Assembly: GCA_965261065.1 (NCBI GenBank)
Contig: OZ253444.1
Location: forward strand, 3,472,001 to 3,536,000
DNA length: 64,000 bases
Source: JAKZVK01 sp965261065
GTDB lineage: Bacteria; Acidobacteriota; Terriglobia; Bryobacterales; UBA6623
Direction of reading: 5' to 3'
Part shown: positions 17,696 to 26,954 of the stretch, piece by piece
Numbering within the stretch: the stretch's first letter is position 1
Layout: each line of letters begins with the position of its first letter
Made by a program: the position numbers and the translations under genes
Notes under the pieces: generated by a model
Seen by the model: only the letters and a program-made list of their open reading frames with translations
Databases searched by the model: none
What the model was told of the DNA's origin: nothing

Positions 17696-19609
17696 GTGAA
17701 AAGACCCGTCGAGAGGAAGAACGGTTTGCTTTGGCGCAAGCACGGCGGCGCCGTTTCCGTCCGGCTTTGGGCGTGCCTGATCGCCGTCCTGGTGGTAGCG
17801 GCACCCTTGCGGGCGGAGCAAGAGTGGGTTCGTGTCGCAACGCCCAACTTCGAGCTGTACACCAGCGCCGGAGAGAAGCGCGCCCGCAAAACCATCCTGT
17901 ACTTCGAAACCATCCGCAGCTTTTTCCTTCAAGTCTTCAAGAGCAAGCAGAGGCCGCAACTCCCGGTTCGCATCATCGGTTTTCGTTCCAAGAAGGAGTA
18001 CGAGCCGTTCAAGCCAAATGAGTTCGCATCGGCCTACTATGTGCCATCCCGCAAGCGCGACTACATCGTGATGAGCAGCCTCTCCTCCGACAGGCATATG
18101 ACCGCTGTCCACGAGTACATCCACCTGCTGGTTCGGCACTCCGGCGTGGACCTTCCGCCCTGGCTCAACGAAGGGTTTGCCATGCTGTACGCGACCCTTG
18201 AGCCGGTCGGCAAGAAAGCACAAGTCGGCGCCTTTCATCCGGGCTACCAGCAGACTCTGCTGGACAACAAATGGCTCGACATCGCGACGCTGACTTCCGT
18301 AGACCACGACTCGCCGCATTACAACGAGAAAAAGCGTGCCGGCGTTTTCTACGCGGAGAGCTTGGCGTTGGTTCACATGCTTTCGCTCTCGGAGCGATAC
18401 CCGCGGGAGGAGTTTCCCAAGCTTATCGGCGGCCTCGTGGGTGGTAACCCGGCGGATGCGGCGTTCCAAGAGATCTATGGCAAGTCGTTGGAGCAGGTCT
18501 ACAAAGACCTCCGCGCCTACATGCGCAGAGGGCGTTTCTTCGGGGTCCTGTACGACATCAAACTTGCGAAGGCGGCGGAAGAGCCCGAGGTTCGGGCGGC
18601 GACACCGTTCGAAGCGGGGCTCGTACAGGCAGACCTGCTGTCTTCGATGCGCGGCAGGCGAGAGCAGGCCAAGCAGGAGTATCTCGACCTGGCCGCCAAG
18701 CACCCCGATCGCTGGGAAGTGGAAGAGGGGCTAGGCTACCTAGCCCGAAAGGACGGCAACAACGAAGAAGCGCTCCGCCATCTGGGCCTCGCCGTCGAAC
18801 TCGGCAGCACCAATCCCGAAACGCACTGGGCCTACGGCTACGCGTTGCAGAACAACGGCGCGTCGAACGCCGAGGTCATTGCCGCACTCGAAGGGGCCGT
18901 GCGCCTGAAGCCGGACTACAAAGAAGTGCGCCTCCAACTCGGTTACCGGCAGATGCAGGAGGCAAACTACGTTCAGGCGCTGCGGCATTTCAACTCGGTC
19001 GGGAATCTCAAAAAGGAAGAGGCCTTCCCAATGTTTCACGCGGCGTCCGTTGCCTATTTGCACGTCGGAAAGCCGGAGGAAGCCCGCAAGTCAGCCAAGC
19101 GAGCCCAAGAGTACGCCGAGACCCCCAGCGAACGGGCGCAGTCCCAAGAGGTGATCGATCTGGTGGACAGCGGGGCGCGGCCCGGCCAGGTACGTGTCGC
19201 CGAGGCGCGTGCTTTCGTGAACGAAGAGGTGACGGGTCAGGCCGCAACGCCTCGTATCCGGAGGCGATCCAGGGACGAACCCGATGCCGAGGCCTCGGCG
19301 GAGGATTCCGCGACAAGCTCGGTGCCCACCGAACCGAAACCCAACCCGCTATGGCTCAAAGTCGAGGGGACTTTCGAGCAGATGGAGTGCCTCGGCGGCA
19401 CGGCCCGCGTTCACCTGATCGCTCAGGGTCAACCCATGATTTTGGCGATTCTCGACCCGTCGATCGTCGACATCAATGGTGCCGAAGGCGCTTCGGTCGA
19501 TCTCGTCTGCGGCCCTCAAGATCCGCGGCCGCTGGCGGTGGAATACGAGCGGCAAGAGGGTTTGCCGGCCGGCGTAGCCGGCGTCGTGCGAACGATGGAG
19601 TTCCGGTAA
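17696..19609 (+). CDS. Exported gluzincin-type metallopeptidase with TPR repeats
   Basis: A 637-residue protein; GTG start 17696, with a signal anchor LWACLIAVLVVAAPLRA. The DUF1570/peptidase-MA-like domain begins WVRVATPNFELYTSAGEKRARKTILYFETIR. It contains VHEYIHLLVRHSG (HExxH zinc motif) and WLNEGFAMLY, the downstream Glu. From about residue 300, several tetratricopeptide repeats follow (WEVEEGLGYLARKDGNNEEALRHLGLAVELG and so on), then a ~110-residue C-terminal beta domain. Proteins of this build are common and uncharacterised in Acidobacteria; a periplasmic or surface peptidase or scaffold is likely. Confidence 0.82.
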   Translation: MKRPVERKNGLLWRKHGGAVSVRLWACLIAVLVVAAPLRAEQEWVRVATPNFELYTSAGEKRARKTILYFETIRSFFLQVFKSKQRPQLPVRIIGFRSKKEYEPFKPNEFASAYYVPSRKRDYIVMSSLSSDRHMTAVHEYIHLLVRHSGVDLPPWLNEGFAMLYATLEPVGKKAQVGAFHPGYQQTLLDNKWLDIATLTSVDHDSPHYNEKKRAGVFYAESLALVHMLSLSERYPREEFPKLIGGLVGGNPADAAFQEIYGKSLEQVYKDLRAYMRRGRFFGVLYDIKLAKAAEEPEVRAATPFEAGLVQADLLSSMRGRREQAKQEYLDLAAKHPDRWEVEEGLGYLARKDGNNEEALRHLGLAVELGSTNPETHWAYGYALQNNGASNAEVIAALEGAVRLKPDYKEVRLQLGYRQMQEANYVQALRHFNSVGNLKKEEAFPMFHAASVAYLHVGKPEEARKSAKRAQEYAETPSERAQSQEVIDLVDSGARPGQVRVAEARAFVNEEVTGQAATPRIRRRSRDEPDAEASAEDSATSSVPTEPKPNPLWLKVEGTFEQMECLGGTARVHLIAQGQPMILAILDPSIVDINGAEGASVDLVCGPQDPRPLAVEYERQEGLPAGVAGVVRTMEFR

Positions 19610-19643
19610 GGAGCACCACAGCCCACTTGCAGTCCTGCGTGAC

Positions 19644-19874
19644 TCACTTGTAGAACTCGTCGAGAACCTCGTCGGGCAGCGGGTCGTTGAAGTCGTCCGG
19701 CACGACGAAATCTCCCTTAGCCGACCCAGGCACCCTTGGTTTCGAAACTTTCCTGAGCTGCACCAGCTTCGCGATGGGCTTGCCTGCTTTTGCGATCACC
19801 ACTTCCTCGCCCAGAGCGACTCGGGCCAGTAGCTTCGACAAGTGGGTCTTGGCTTCGTGGATGTTCACCTGCAC
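19644..19874 (-). CDS. Type II antitoxin, Phd/YefM family
   Basis: The core VNIHEAKTHLSKLLARVALGEEVVIAKAGKPIAKLVQL is a textbook Phd/YefM N-terminal domain. The C-terminal acidic tail (VVPDDFNDPLPDEVLDEFY) is the usual toxin-binding part, commonly paired with a PIN toxin. I chose GTG 19874 because the fold begins there; the frame is open to 19919. No toxin ORF follows in the 34 bp before the peptidase stop, so the antitoxin is an orphan. Confidence 0.75.
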   Translation of the reverse strand: MQVNIHEAKTHLSKLLARVALGEEVVIAKAGKPIAKLVQLRKVSKPRVPGSAKGDFVVPDDFNDPLPDEVLDEFYK

Positions 19875-19958
19875 ATCTTCAGGATGGACCAAGTCGATGA
19901 TCAAGTCCACCTGAAACACGGACTACGAAAGCCGACAAGCACCGTGAGAGCAGCTCGG

Positions 19959-20180
19959 CTACGACGCCATCTCGCCCGTCCAGCCCGGGCGGCCACCGCA
20001 GCGGTTGCAGCGCACCTGGCTGAAGATCGTGTCCCAGTCGCCGTCGGTCGCGGCGTAGTCGAGCAGGCAGCGCAGGGCTTTGTCGGCGTCGGGCAGGTTG
20101 TATTTCTCCGCCGCCGCATTCAGCATTTGCAGCAAGTCGTCTTGGACCTCAACGGTAACGGTTTTCTTGACACCCGCCAT
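19959..20180 (-). CDS. Small RHH-like hypothetical protein
   Basis: A 73-residue protein from ATG 20180. KKTVTVEVQDDLLQMLNAAAEKYNLPDADKALRCLLDYA reads as a strand followed by two helices, as in ribbon-helix-helix DNA-binding proteins. The tail WDTIFSQVRCNRCGG carries a CxxC. It may be an antitoxin-like regulator, but no toxin neighbour is seen; the next gene on this strand is the Phd-type antitoxin 85 bp on. Family not firmly recognised. Confidence 0.5.
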   Translation of the reverse strand: MAGVKKTVTVEVQDDLLQMLNAAAEKYNLPDADKALRCLLDYAATDGDWDTIFSQVRCNRCGGRPGWTGEMAS

Positions 20181-20291
20181 CGGTTCACTCTCCCCTGATG
20201 AAGTTGCGTTGAAACCTAGAAAGTACCATGAAGCGCCGCGGCCCTCGTAACCTGCCTCCGTCCCAGGCCCGCCGGGACCCGCCGTTCCGAG

Positions 20292-20391
20292 CCGCGGACA
20301 GAAGTCCGCGGTCCCAACCTCCAACCACGCAGCCCCCGCTTTGGCGCAGCACCCTCGACCCGCCATTCAGAGCCGCGGCCGTAAGGCTGCG
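20292..20391. repeat. Hairpin repeats, family A (copies 2 and 3)
   Basis: CCGCGGAC-AGAA-GTCCGCGG at 20292-20311 is the compensated version of the 14509 hairpin. A related stem CGCGGCC-GTAA-GGCTGCG lies at 20374-20391. Both are preceded by (T/C)(A/G)GAGCC-like sequence and sit in the ~290-bp gap between the RHH-like gene and the M20 peptidase, which otherwise holds no gene. Confidence 0.55.
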
Positions 20392-20471
20392 TTGATCAAT
20401 CACTCACGACCGTGCAGGCCTCTATATGCCACATCAGGTCCCGCCGAACCCTCTGATAGACTGAACTCCAC

Positions 20472-21728
20472 GTGTCCGAAACAGCCCATTCGCAGGCATT
20501 TGGCGCCCGTCCCAACCCGGTCCCGGCACCCCTGCGGAGCCTAGCCGACTTGGCCGACGACCCCGCCGTGCAGGCCGGATTGGCTTTCTTCGCACGCGAA
20601 AAATGCTGGATCAACGAGCAACACCTCGAGGTGTGCCGCGTCCCAGCGCCGACCTTTCGCGAGCAGCAGCGCGCCGATTACCTAGTGGCCGCCTTCCGCG
20701 AGATCGGCCAACTGGCCCGCATCGACGAGGCCGGCAACGTGGTCGCGCCGATCACCTTAGCCGGGGACGCCTCCTTCCTCGCCGTCAGTGCGCATATGGA
20801 TACCGTGCTCGCGCCGCGCGAACAGGGCGACATTCACTTGCGGCCCGACGGTACGTTCGAGGGGCCGGGCGTCACCGACAACGGATCCGGCCTGGTGGCG
20901 CTGCTGGCCTTGGCGCGTGTACTCGAGCCGGGACGGCTGCCGCCTGATCTTCGCCGCAACATCCTGCTCGTCGCCAACGTGGCCGAGGAGGGGGAAGGCA
21001 ACCTGCACGGCATGCACTACCTCTGCCGGCACTCACCCTTTCACTCGATGATCGAAGGCTACCTGGTGCTCGACGGCGCGTCCACCGGACACATCACCGC
21101 CGAGGCCCTTGGCAGCCGGCGCTTCGAGATCGTCATCGAGGGCTCCGGCGGACACAGTTGGAACGACTTCGGCCGCGCCAACCCCGTGCACGCGCTGGGC
21201 CGCGCCGTGGCCTCTCTCGCCGACATGCAGTTGCCGCAGTCGCCCCGCACGACCCTCAGCGTGGGCGTGATCGAGGGCGGATCGGGGGTCAATTCCATTG
21301 CGCCGGTTGCGCGCGCCAAGGTCGACATCCGCTCGCGCAGCAACGCCTCCATGCAGACGGTGGTCGAGACGATGCAGCGGCTGGTGACGCGCGCCGTCGA
21401 GATCGAAAACCGTGGCGCCACCGATCGGCTGTCGGGCTACAAGATCCGCGAGATCGGTTTCCGGCCGGCCGCGGCGGCGATCGAGCCCAACCCGTTAGTC
21501 GAGTGCCTGCGGCGCGTCGACGCTTTCCTGGGCATTCAATCGCGTCTCGACTGCGCCTCGACCGACGCGAACGTCCCGTTGTCGCTGGGCCGCCCGGCCG
21601 TAGCCATCGGCGCCGGTGGACGGGGCGGCGGCGCGCACTCGCCTTCTGAATGGTACTCGCCCGAGGGCCGCGAGTTGGGCCTGCAGCGGATTTTCCTGGC
21701 GATCTGCTCGCTGATCACCCGCCCGTAA
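20472..21728 (+). CDS. M20-family zinc peptidase (PepT-like)
   Basis: A 418-residue cytosolic protein, GTG start at 20472. The M20 metal motif is visible: AVSAHMDTVL (His, Asp), GPGVTDNGSGLVALLALA (bridging Asp), VANVAEEGEGNLHG (catalytic Glu pair) and LVLDGA. The dimerisation domain is RRFEIVIEGSGGHSWNDFGRANPVHALGRAVASL. The last ligand His is in GRGGGAHSPSEWY. The N-terminal VCRVPAPTFREQQRADYL resembles PepT/carboxypeptidase G2 types. Probably an aminoacyl-peptide or acyl-amino-acid hydrolase; substrate unresolved. It stands alone on its strand. Confidence 0.86.
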   Translation: MSETAHSQAFGARPNPVPAPLRSLADLADDPAVQAGLAFFAREKCWINEQHLEVCRVPAPTFREQQRADYLVAAFREIGQLARIDEAGNVVAPITLAGDASFLAVSAHMDTVLAPREQGDIHLRPDGTFEGPGVTDNGSGLVALLALARVLEPGRLPPDLRRNILLVANVAEEGEGNLHGMHYLCRHSPFHSMIEGYLVLDGASTGHITAEALGSRRFEIVIEGSGGHSWNDFGRANPVHALGRAVASLADMQLPQSPRTTLSVGVIEGGSGVNSIAPVARAKVDIRSRSNASMQTVVETMQRLVTRAVEIENRGATDRLSGYKIREIGFRPAAAAIEPNPLVECLRRVDAFLGIQSRLDCASTDANVPLSLGRPAVAIGAGGRGGGAHSPSEWYSPEGRELGLQRIFLAICSLITRP

Positions 21729-21915
21729 CGTATCGCCAACTAGCCAAGGACTGCGCCTTGATCTCCGGAGCGATGAAGCTTTGTAGGGGCAGACCCCCGC
21801 GCCCGCCCGCCGGCCGCGTGGCGTTGAAACCCATTACAAATGCCGACGAATCCCTTATAATCGAGCCGTACCCGGTTAGGCGACACTCACCGAACCGGCT
21901 AGCAGGAGGTTGATC

Positions 21916-23358
21916 ATGCCGCGCCGCAATCCCCGAGCAGAAACTCCGCTGCTGTTTCCACGCCGAAAACTACTCGAGTTGACCGGCCTCGGCTTCGGTA
22001 GCCTGGCGCTGGCCGGGCTGATGGAGTCAGAAGCGGTCCGGGCCGCCACGCCGATCTACAACGACCTCAAGCCGCGCGAAGGCCACTTCCCGGCGCGGGC
22101 GAAAGCCGTCATCCAGTTTTGCCAGAACGGCGGCCCCAGCCAGATGGATCTTTTCGATCCCAAGCCTGAGCTGACCAAGCGCGCCGGGCAGCCCCACCCC
22201 GACGGCGTCGAGATCCACCAACCCAACAACGACAACATCCTGCTGCCGAGCCCGTTCGAGTTCCGCCAACACGGGGAATCCGGAATGACGCTGGCGGACA
22301 TCCTGCCACACCAGGCTACGCAGGTCGATGAGATGTGCCTCATCCGCTCGATGTACACCGAGCACAATAACCACCCTGAAGGCCTGCACATGCTGCAGAC
22401 CTGCAACATCTTCCCCGGGCGGCCCGTGATGGGTGCGTGGATCACCTACGCGCTGGGGAGCGAGAACAAGAACCTGCCGGCCTACGTGGTTCTGCGCGAC
22501 CCCGAAGGCTACAGCGTGAGCGGCAAGCTCGTCTGGTCGAGCGGCTTCCTGCCGGCGCTCTACCAAGGGGTCGAGTTCAGCTCGACGGGCACGCCCGTGC
22601 ATCATCTCAGCCCTATGGAGCCCCGGCCTCCCGGCGTGCAGCGAGAGAGCTTGGACTTCCTCGCGAAACTAAACGCCGAGCATCTGCGCAACCACCCTGG
22701 GGAATCCGAGCTCGAAGCGCGCATCCAGAATTACGAGCTGGCGGCCGGGATGCAATTGGCCGCGACCGATGTGCTGGACCTGTCGAAGGAGTCCGAAGCG
22801 ACTCGCAAGGCGTATGGTCTCGACGACGAGCTCATGGCGAGCTATGGCATGCGCTGCTTGATGGCGCGGCGACTGGTCGAGGCCGGCGTGCGCTTCGTGC
22901 AAATCTTCCCTGGCGCGGGACAGATCTGGGACCACCACAGCAAACTCGCCACAGGACTCCCGAAAGTCTGTGCCAAAACAGACCAGCCCACCGTCGCCTT
23001 GCTCAAGGACCTCAAGTCCCGCGGCCTGCTCGACAGCACCATCGTCATGTGGGCTGGCGAGTTCGGTCGCCTGCCGACGACGCAGAACGACGACGGCCGC
23101 GACCACAACCGCCATGCCTTCAGCCTCTGGATGGCCGGCGGCGGATTCAAAAAAGGCCTCACCTACGGCGAGACCGACGATTTCGGCTACAAAGCGACCG
23201 CCAATCGAGTCAGCGTGCCGAACCTGCAAGCCACCATCTTCCGTCAGTTGGGGATCGACCACAAGCGCCTAACCTTCCTTCACCAAGGCCGCGAACAGAC
23301 GCCCACCGATGCCACGGTCACCGGCGCGGAGGTCGTGGAAGAGCTGATCGAGACATAG
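21916..23358 (+). CDS. DUF1501 (sulfatase-like) exported protein
   Basis: A 480-residue protein. AGGAGG at 21903-21908 sits seven bases before ATG 21916. The N-terminal LLFPRRKLLELTGLGFGSLALAGLM is a Tat-like leader. The DUF1501 fold, related to alkaline phosphatase/sulfatase, shows KAVIQFCQNGGPSQMDLFDPKPEL, MYTEHNNHPEGLHMLQTCNIFPGRPVMGAWITYALG, VIMWAGEFGRLPTTQN and GRDHNRHAFSLWMAGGGFKKGLTYGETDDFG. It is paired 10 bp upstream of the PSCyt protein, the standard gene pair of this family in Planctomycetes and Acidobacteria. Function is unproven, probably periplasmic. Confidence 0.92.
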   Translation: MPRRNPRAETPLLFPRRKLLELTGLGFGSLALAGLMESEAVRAATPIYNDLKPREGHFPARAKAVIQFCQNGGPSQMDLFDPKPELTKRAGQPHPDGVEIHQPNNDNILLPSPFEFRQHGESGMTLADILPHQATQVDEMCLIRSMYTEHNNHPEGLHMLQTCNIFPGRPVMGAWITYALGSENKNLPAYVVLRDPEGYSVSGKLVWSSGFLPALYQGVEFSSTGTPVHHLSPMEPRPPGVQRESLDFLAKLNAEHLRNHPGESELEARIQNYELAAGMQLAATDVLDLSKESEATRKAYGLDDELMASYGMRCLMARRLVEAGVRFVQIFPGAGQIWDHHSKLATGLPKVCAKTDQPTVALLKDLKSRGLLDSTIVMWAGEFGRLPTTQNDDGRDHNRHAFSLWMAGGGFKKGLTYGETDDFGYKATANRVSVPNLQATIFRQLGIDHKRLTFLHQGREQTPTDATVTGAEVVEELIET

Positions 23359-23368
23359 CAGCCCACCG

Positions 23369-26305
23369 ATGCCACGACTCTGCACCCTGCTGATCGGCCT
23401 GTCCTGCTTGGTCGGGACGGCTACCGCGCAAGCCCCCCGCTTCGAGCGCGATGTCTTGCCGATTGTCACCGCCAAGTGCCTGAGCTGCCACGGCGACAAC
23501 TCGATGGTCGGCCTTGACCTGCGAACGGCTGCCTCGATCTCAAACGGCAGCCACAATGGACCAGTATTGGTCAAGGGTTCGCCCGAGAAAAGCCTCCTGT
23601 GGAAGAAAATCTCCAGCCGCATGATGCCGCCGGAGGCGTTCAAGCGGCCGCTGACCGAGGCCGAGATTGAAACCATCCGCCTGTGGATCGAAGGCGGGGC
23701 GCCGTCCGACGTTAAGGAAGAGATCGTTCTCTCGGAGCAGCAGATCGCGAAGTTTCAAGACGAGGCGCTGCCCGTCTTCAAAGCACGCTGCGTCGCGTGT
23801 CACACCGGCGAGCAACCGATGGGCGGGCTCGACTTGAACACGCTGGCGTCGCTGCTCAAAGGCAGCAGCAACGGGCCGGTGATCGTCGAGGGTTCAGCCG
23901 ACGCCAGCATCCTGATCCGCAAGGTTGTCGCCAAGGCTATGCCTCCCCCCGGCACCGGGCCGCCGCTCGATGATCAAGAAATCGAGCAGCTGCGCCTCTG
24001 GGTCGACACGTCAACGTTCAACGTCCGCACGGACCGCGCCGGGGCCGAGCGCCAGACCTTCACCGAGAAAGAAGCGCCGCCGGTCACGGACGAAGATCGC
24101 CGCTTCTGGGCGTTCCGTAAACCGGTTGCCCATCCTCCGCCGGCTGTGAAAGACCAGGAGCGGGTACGGACGCCGATCGACGCCTACGTTCTCGCCCAGC
24201 TCGAATCCAAGGGTTTGACCTTCTCCCCCGATGCTGCCAAGGAAACCCTGCTGCGCCGCGCCTACTTCGATCTGCTCGGCCTGCCGCCGACGCTCGCGGA
24301 GATCAGCGAGTTTTTATCGGACACGAGGCCCAACGCCTACGAGCGCCTCATCGATCGGCTGCTTGCGTCACCGCACTACGGCGAACGCTGGGGGCGCTAT
24401 TGGCTCGACGCGGCGGGCTACACAGACACAGCGGGGCAAGACAACGATATCCCGACCGCCAACGTTTTTGAAGGGATGTGGCGCTACCGCGACTATGTCG
24501 TCCAGTCGCTCAACGACGACAAACCATACGACCGTTTCGTAACCGAGCAACTCGCCGGCGACGAACGGGTCGACTGGCGCAACGCTGAGACCTACACGCC
24601 GGCGATCGTCGAATCGCTCACGGCCACCGGTTACCTGCGCACGGCGTTCGACCGCACCGACCCCGACATCACCAACCTCTTCAAAGAGCGCCACGACATC
24701 TTGTTCGGGCTGATGGAGAAGGTCTCGACCGGGCTGATGGGCCTGACGGTCGGCTGCGCGCGATGCCACAGCCATCGCTTCGATCCAATCCCCCAGCGCG
24801 ATTACTACCGCTTCCTCGCGCTGTTCATGTCCGCCTACAACCCGATGGACTGGAAACAGCCCAAGCATCGCTATCTGCCCGACGTCTCGAAGCCCGACCA
24901 GGAAGAGATCGACCGCCACAACGCGGAGATCGACAAGCCGCTCAGCAAGCTCGAAGAGCAACTCGCCGACCTGCGCCGGCCTTACGAAGACATGCTGCTC
25001 GACAAGCACCTCGAGGCCCTGCCTGAGGAGATTCGCGCCGACGCGAAAGCGGCCATGCGCGCGGAGGACGACCTAACGGATGTTCAGAAATACCTGCTCG
25101 ACAAGTTCGGCAAGAAGCTCGAGGTCGCCGACCAAGAGGTCGACGAGGCGCTCAAGGCGAACGAGCAGCACTGGGCCGAAAAAGAAAAGCTCGACCGCCG
25201 CATCGCGACCCTTGAAGGCTACCGGCGCAGCTACGGAAAGATCCAGGCGCTGTGGGACGTGGGTCCTCCACCGGTCACGCGCCTGTTGCAGCGAGGCGCC
25301 GTCGAGTCCCCGGGCCCTCGCGTGAAGCCTGGCTTCTTGCAGGTGCTCTCAGCCCCGGGCCGATCCGACTTCGCCCGCCCGCCCGACACACAAGGGGAAA
25401 CCAGCGGCCATCGGCTGGCACTCGCGCGCTGGCTGACAAGCCCCGAAAATCCGCTGACCGCCCGAGCCGCAATCAATCGCATCTGGCAGCATCACTTCGG
25501 CGTCGGTATCGTGGCCACACCCGAAAACTTCGGCAAGTTGGGCGCTCCGCCGTCCCATCCTGAACTACTCGATTGGCTGGCCTTCGACTTCATGAACAAC
25601 GGCTGGAAGATGAAGCGGCTGCACAAGATCATCATGACCTCGACGGTCTACCGCCAGTCGTCCCGCCAAACGGAATCCTCAGTACATGCCGCGGCTACGG
25701 AAAGCGATCCGCTCAACAAACTGCTGTGGCGGATGAACCTGCGCCGGCTCGACGCGGAAGCCATGAGGGACGCGATCATTGCCGCGAGCGGCAAGCTCGA
25801 CCGCACGTTAGGCGGCAAGGCCATCCTGATGGAACACGACCCGAGCGGCCTGCAGTCGATCGACCGCAACGACACGACCCCTAACGCAAAGTGGCGCCGA
25901 AGCTTGTACGTCTTGGCGCGCCGCAACTATCCGCTTAACTTCCTCGAGGTGTTCGACTATCCCCTCATGCAGACCAACTGCAACCGCCGCATCAACTCAG
26001 CCACGCCCTTGCAGTCGCTGACGCTGATGAACGACAAGTTCGTTGAGGAACACGCGGGGTACGTCCGGGACTGGGTGAACGAAATCGCTGACGGTTCGCC
26101 CGAGGCAAGAATCCAAACCGCCTACCAGCTCACGCTATCGCGACTACCGACCCTCAAGGAACTGCAACTCTCACAGGCCCATCTCGACAAGCAGCAAGAC
26201 CTCTACCGCAAGGCCAATTTCGCGCCCGACAAGGCATCCGCCAAGGCCCTGGCCAGCCTCTGCCAGATGCTCCTCGCCAGCAACGAGTTTCTCTACGTGG
26301 AATAG
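23369..26305 (+). CDS. PSCyt1/DUF1549/DUF1553 cytochrome c protein
   Basis: A 978-residue exported protein (signal MPRLCTLLIGLSCLVGTATAQ). Two planctomycete-type cytochrome c domains carry haem sites KCLSCHGDNS (about residue 35) and RCVACHTGEQ (about 145). Then DUF1549 (IDAYVLAQLESKGLTFSPDAAKETLLRRAYFDLLGLPPTLAEI) and DUF1553 near the C-terminus (ARWLTSPENPLTARAAINRIWQHHFGVGIVATPENFG…), with a third CxxCH, CARCHSHRFDPI, between them and a coiled-coil stretch around residues 510-610. It is presumably a periplasmic redox or polysaccharide-processing complex with the DUF1501 partner. Confidence 0.92.
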   Translation: MPRLCTLLIGLSCLVGTATAQAPRFERDVLPIVTAKCLSCHGDNSMVGLDLRTAASISNGSHNGPVLVKGSPEKSLLWKKISSRMMPPEAFKRPLTEAEIETIRLWIEGGAPSDVKEEIVLSEQQIAKFQDEALPVFKARCVACHTGEQPMGGLDLNTLASLLKGSSNGPVIVEGSADASILIRKVVAKAMPPPGTGPPLDDQEIEQLRLWVDTSTFNVRTDRAGAERQTFTEKEAPPVTDEDRRFWAFRKPVAHPPPAVKDQERVRTPIDAYVLAQLESKGLTFSPDAAKETLLRRAYFDLLGLPPTLAEISEFLSDTRPNAYERLIDRLLASPHYGERWGRYWLDAAGYTDTAGQDNDIPTANVFEGMWRYRDYVVQSLNDDKPYDRFVTEQLAGDERVDWRNAETYTPAIVESLTATGYLRTAFDRTDPDITNLFKERHDILFGLMEKVSTGLMGLTVGCARCHSHRFDPIPQRDYYRFLALFMSAYNPMDWKQPKHRYLPDVSKPDQEEIDRHNAEIDKPLSKLEEQLADLRRPYEDMLLDKHLEALPEEIRADAKAAMRAEDDLTDVQKYLLDKFGKKLEVADQEVDEALKANEQHWAEKEKLDRRIATLEGYRRSYGKIQALWDVGPPPVTRLLQRGAVESPGPRVKPGFLQVLSAPGRSDFARPPDTQGETSGHRLALARWLTSPENPLTARAAINRIWQHHFGVGIVATPENFGKLGAPPSHPELLDWLAFDFMNNGWKMKRLHKIIMTSTVYRQSSRQTESSVHAAATESDPLNKLLWRMNLRRLDAEAMRDAIIAASGKLDRTLGGKAILMEHDPSGLQSIDRNDTTPNAKWRRSLYVLARRNYPLNFLEVFDYPLMQTNCNRRINSATPLQSLTLMNDKFVEEHAGYVRDWVNEIADGSPEARIQTAYQLTLSRLPTLKELQLSQAHLDKQQDLYRKANFAPDKASAKALASLCQMLLASNEFLYVE

Positions 26306-26954
26306 CATCCTGCGGGCCCGGAGAACGCGCGCCGAATGCGAGGTCAAAAAGGGGCAGGCTGGCGCGGTTTTTTTTCCGCATGCTTCCCGACGACCCGTAG
26401 ACAGAGGAATCGGCGGGCCGGACTATTGAGCTTCGAAAAATCTGTTTCAGGATGCCGACCTTGTTTGCGAAAAGGGAAGGCAAAACTAGGACTCTTTCAT
26501 TCCCAACAACATGCCGGTTTACCCGGCGCTCTAGCGGAATCTGGCGCGCCGTCATGCCGGCGGGCTGACGGTGCGAGCGATCCTGGAGAAGCTTGCGGGA
26601 ATCGCGATGATCGATGTGCATCTGCCGACCACGGACGGGCGAGAGATCGTACTGAGCCGTTATACCGAGCCGGAAGCCGATGTGGCGTTATTGCTGAGCC
26701 GACTGGGGCTGCGGTTGCCGGGCCAATCGCCGCCCAAGGTCCAGGCACAGGCAAACGCCGGGCTGTAGTGCCGACCTTTTCGATGCCGGTGTTGAAAGGA
26801 AGCCACTTACGCCTTCTCCCACCCCCGAATTGCGAAAGTCGGGCTAGGCCTGGGCTAGGCCGCCCGTAAGCAAGCGGCACCGCAAGTCTAGTTTCCCAAG
26901 TTGCAGAGGCCGCAGCCCCTGCGAACCAACACTGCGCCACTGACCAACCTCCCC
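26306..26954. other. Gene-poor region with a transposase scrap
   Basis: About 650 bp between the PSCyt gene and trpG (convergent). Apart from the transposase fragment at 26571 I see no coding sequence. Confidence 0.5.
26571..26768 (+). pseudogene. C-terminal remnant of an IS1634/IS4-like transposase
   Basis: About 65 residues, MIDVHLPTTDGREIVLSRYTEPEADVALLLSRLGLRLPGQ. It looks like the extreme C-terminus of IS1634-type transposases (…V.LPT.DGR.L.L.RYT.P…..LL..L.L.LP.QPPP). No upstream catalytic domain is present and no inverted repeats were found, so this is a fossil end. Confidence 0.55.

Noticed and set aside
26336..26869. 177-codon plus-strand ORF
   Set aside because: No domain; it overlaps the better-supported transposase remnant in another frame.
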